A stretch of DNA of 6,556 nt, taken from positions 1-6,556 of the forward strand of contig CAZQKE010000026.1 in NCBI GenBank assembly GCA_964593865.1, given 5' to 3'. The translations under genes were made by a program, and so were the position numbers. The stretch comes from CAZQKE01 sp964593865 (GTDB lineage: Bacteria > Chloroflexota > Anaerolineae > JAAYZQ01). The notes beneath the pieces were generated by a model, which saw nothing but the letters and a program-made list of their open reading frames with translations, was not told where the DNA came from and made no database searches. This document shows, piece after piece, positions 5,628 to 6,556 of the stretch (position 1 is the first letter of the stretch; each line of letters begins with the position of its first letter).

Positions 5628-6556
5628 GGTCGTCCCTCCTCTTTTGGCTCGGTGGATAGAGCCGTTACATAGTCAATGGCTTGTTGGATCGCGTCGGCGC
5701 AATCGCAGTGCCCTCGTTGGTGGTGATGCCCCTGCAGTAGGTCCAGCACCTCCCGCGCCTTGGGGAACACGGTCGCGGCCCCGACCTGGGCGGTGGACAT
5801 GGCCCCCAGGGCGTTGCCCAGGACCGCCGCACCGGACAGGTCCAGGCCGCCCAGCAGCCCGGCGATGAACCCGGCGGCGAAGCTATCCCCCGCGCCGGTG
5901 CTGTCGCGGGCCTGGATGCGGAAACCGGGGATGCGCTCCAGGCGACCGTCCTCGGCGATCAGGCAACCCTTCCGGCCCAGTTTGAGGGCGACGGTCCGCA
6001 CACCCGCTTCCAGCAAGGCCCGGACGCAATCCTCCGGGGTGTGATGGCCGGAAAGGTCCCGCGCCTCCGGCAGGTTGGGCAGCAGGATGTCCACCGTGGG
6101 CAGGAGGGCGCGCATGGCGTCCCGCGCTTCCCGGGAGATGGTCATGCCGGGGTCCAGGGTGACGGTCAGGCCGTAGCGACAGGCCATCTCCAGGGCGAGA
6201 AAAGCCGCGCTGCGCTGCGGCTCGCTCAGGAGGGCGTAACCCGAAAGGTGGAAGAAGCGCGATTGGCGGATATAATCGGCTTTGATCTGGTCGGCTTGGG
6301 TCAAAACGTTGGCCCCTCGGTAGCCCAGGATGGTGCGCTCGCCGTCGGGTGTGACCACGATGTACATCATGCCGGTCATGGCCGCCGGATCGCGTTGGAG
6401 GCCCCCTGGGTCCACCCCGGCGTCCTCCAGGCAGCTCAACGCCTTCAAGGCCCAGGAATCGGGGCCGACGCGGGCAATAAGGCCCACGCGCAGGCCCATG
6501 CGGGCCAGGGCGATGGCCGTGTTGGCCGCCGAGCCGCCGCAGTGGATCTCGGTCGA
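5615..6556 (-). CDS. PfkB/ribokinase family carbohydrate kinase (5' end outside window)
   Basis: This is a sugar or nucleoside kinase that transfers phosphate from ATP to a hydroxyl group. The reading frame is open to the window edge, giving 313 residues without the start. The first residues, ending CGGSAANTAIALARMG, are the family's first signature, so the Met codon at 6499 is internal and not the start. Numbering from the edge, NLPEA is at 161-165. The second signature DSTGAGDSFAAG is at 218-229, with the catalytic base Asp224 and the GAGD anion hole intact. Probably 25-40 residues are missing at the front. After the usual kinase end there is an added tail of about 45 residues containing GHHHQRGHCDC (276-286), which looks able to bind metal. 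Substrate is undetermined; TILGYRGAN resembles nothing diagnostic. It is the first visible gene of the minus-strand unit and overlaps the BtpA gene by 13 nt, so kinase and BtpA protein probably act in one pathway. Confidence 0.92.
   Translation of the reverse strand, partial: STEIHCGGSAANTAIALARMGLRVGLIARVGPDSWALKALSCLEDAGVDPGGLQRDPAAMTGMMYIVVTPDGERTILGYRGANVLTQADQIKADYIRQSRFFHLSGYALLSEPQRSAAFLALEMACRYGLTVTLDPGMTISREARDAMRALLPTVDILLPNLPEARDLSGHHTPEDCVRALLEAGVRTVALKLGRKGCLIAEDGRLERIPGFRIQARDSTGAGDSFAAGFIAGLLGGLDLSGAAVLGNALGAMSTAQVGAATVFPKAREVLDLLQGHHHQRGHCDCADAIQQAIDYVTALSTEPKEEGRPWWA
5634..5640 (-). promoter_or_regulatory. Shine-Dalgarno site of btpA-family gene
   Basis: On the minus strand AGGAGGG, a near-perfect anti-16S match, sits six bases before the ATG at 5627-5625. 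It lies inside the last codons of the kinase gene and fixes the start even though this creates a 13-nt overlap. Confidence 0.8.

Noticed and set aside
4782..5672. 296-codon plus-strand frame opposite btpA
   Set aside because: It is an antisense shadow with no recognisable motif, while the minus strand carries every BtpA block.
5615..6499. Kinase starting at the Met codon at 6499
   Set aside because: The in-frame sequence upstream encodes the GGSAAN signature of PfkB kinases, so the gene extends past the window edge.

Overview
The window is a GC-rich bacterial chromosome segment with six substantial genes and one gene remnant, packed almost without intergenic space. Coding style, Shine-Dalgarno use and protein types suit a free-living, peptidoglycan-making, non-enteric bacterium. 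The alanine racemase and BtpA sequences remind me of Chloroflexota (Caldilinea/Anaerolinea-like), but that is an impression and not a demonstrated placement.

Left part, plus strand (1-2475). A complete AAA/ABC-type ATPase of the SMC/RecF/OLD-like group (16-1128) overlaps by ATGA a 22-codon ORF (1125-1193). That ORF begins exactly like the DUF4276 TOPRIM-like proteins normally encoded after such ATPases, but stops almost at once. The likely reading is a decayed two-gene ATPase/TOPRIM (possibly defence) system: the ATPase survives and the partner is deleted down to its N-terminus. Four bases later a complete alanine racemase gene (alr, 1198-2475) begins, with its likely ribosome binding site inside the remnant. 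The ATPase gene is visibly poorer in GC than the rest: 24 of 60 bases at 121-180, against 43 of 60 at 6121-6180.

Right part, minus strand (6556 down to 2456). A tight transcription unit runs PfkB-family sugar kinase (5' end outside the window), BtpA/SgcQ-family TIM-barrel protein, ABC-2 permease, ABC-2 permease. Kinase and BtpA genes overlap by 13 nt, BtpA and the first permease are 2 nt apart, and the permeases are separated by 64-65 nt carrying a possible RNA hairpin. Both permeases are 371 residues with the same layout, so they probably form a heterodimeric exporter of the YhhJ/YbhS/YbhR type. No ATP-binding subunit lies in the window; it may be upstream of the kinase or elsewhere. The two blocks converge tail to tail, with a 20-nt overlap between alr and the second permease gene and no room for an ordinary terminator.

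The most notable points are the truncated TOPRIM partner next to an intact ATPase, and the coupling of a sugar kinase and a BtpA protein of unknown activity to an exporter permease pair. I saw no tRNA, rRNA, CRISPR array, insertion sequence or origin.
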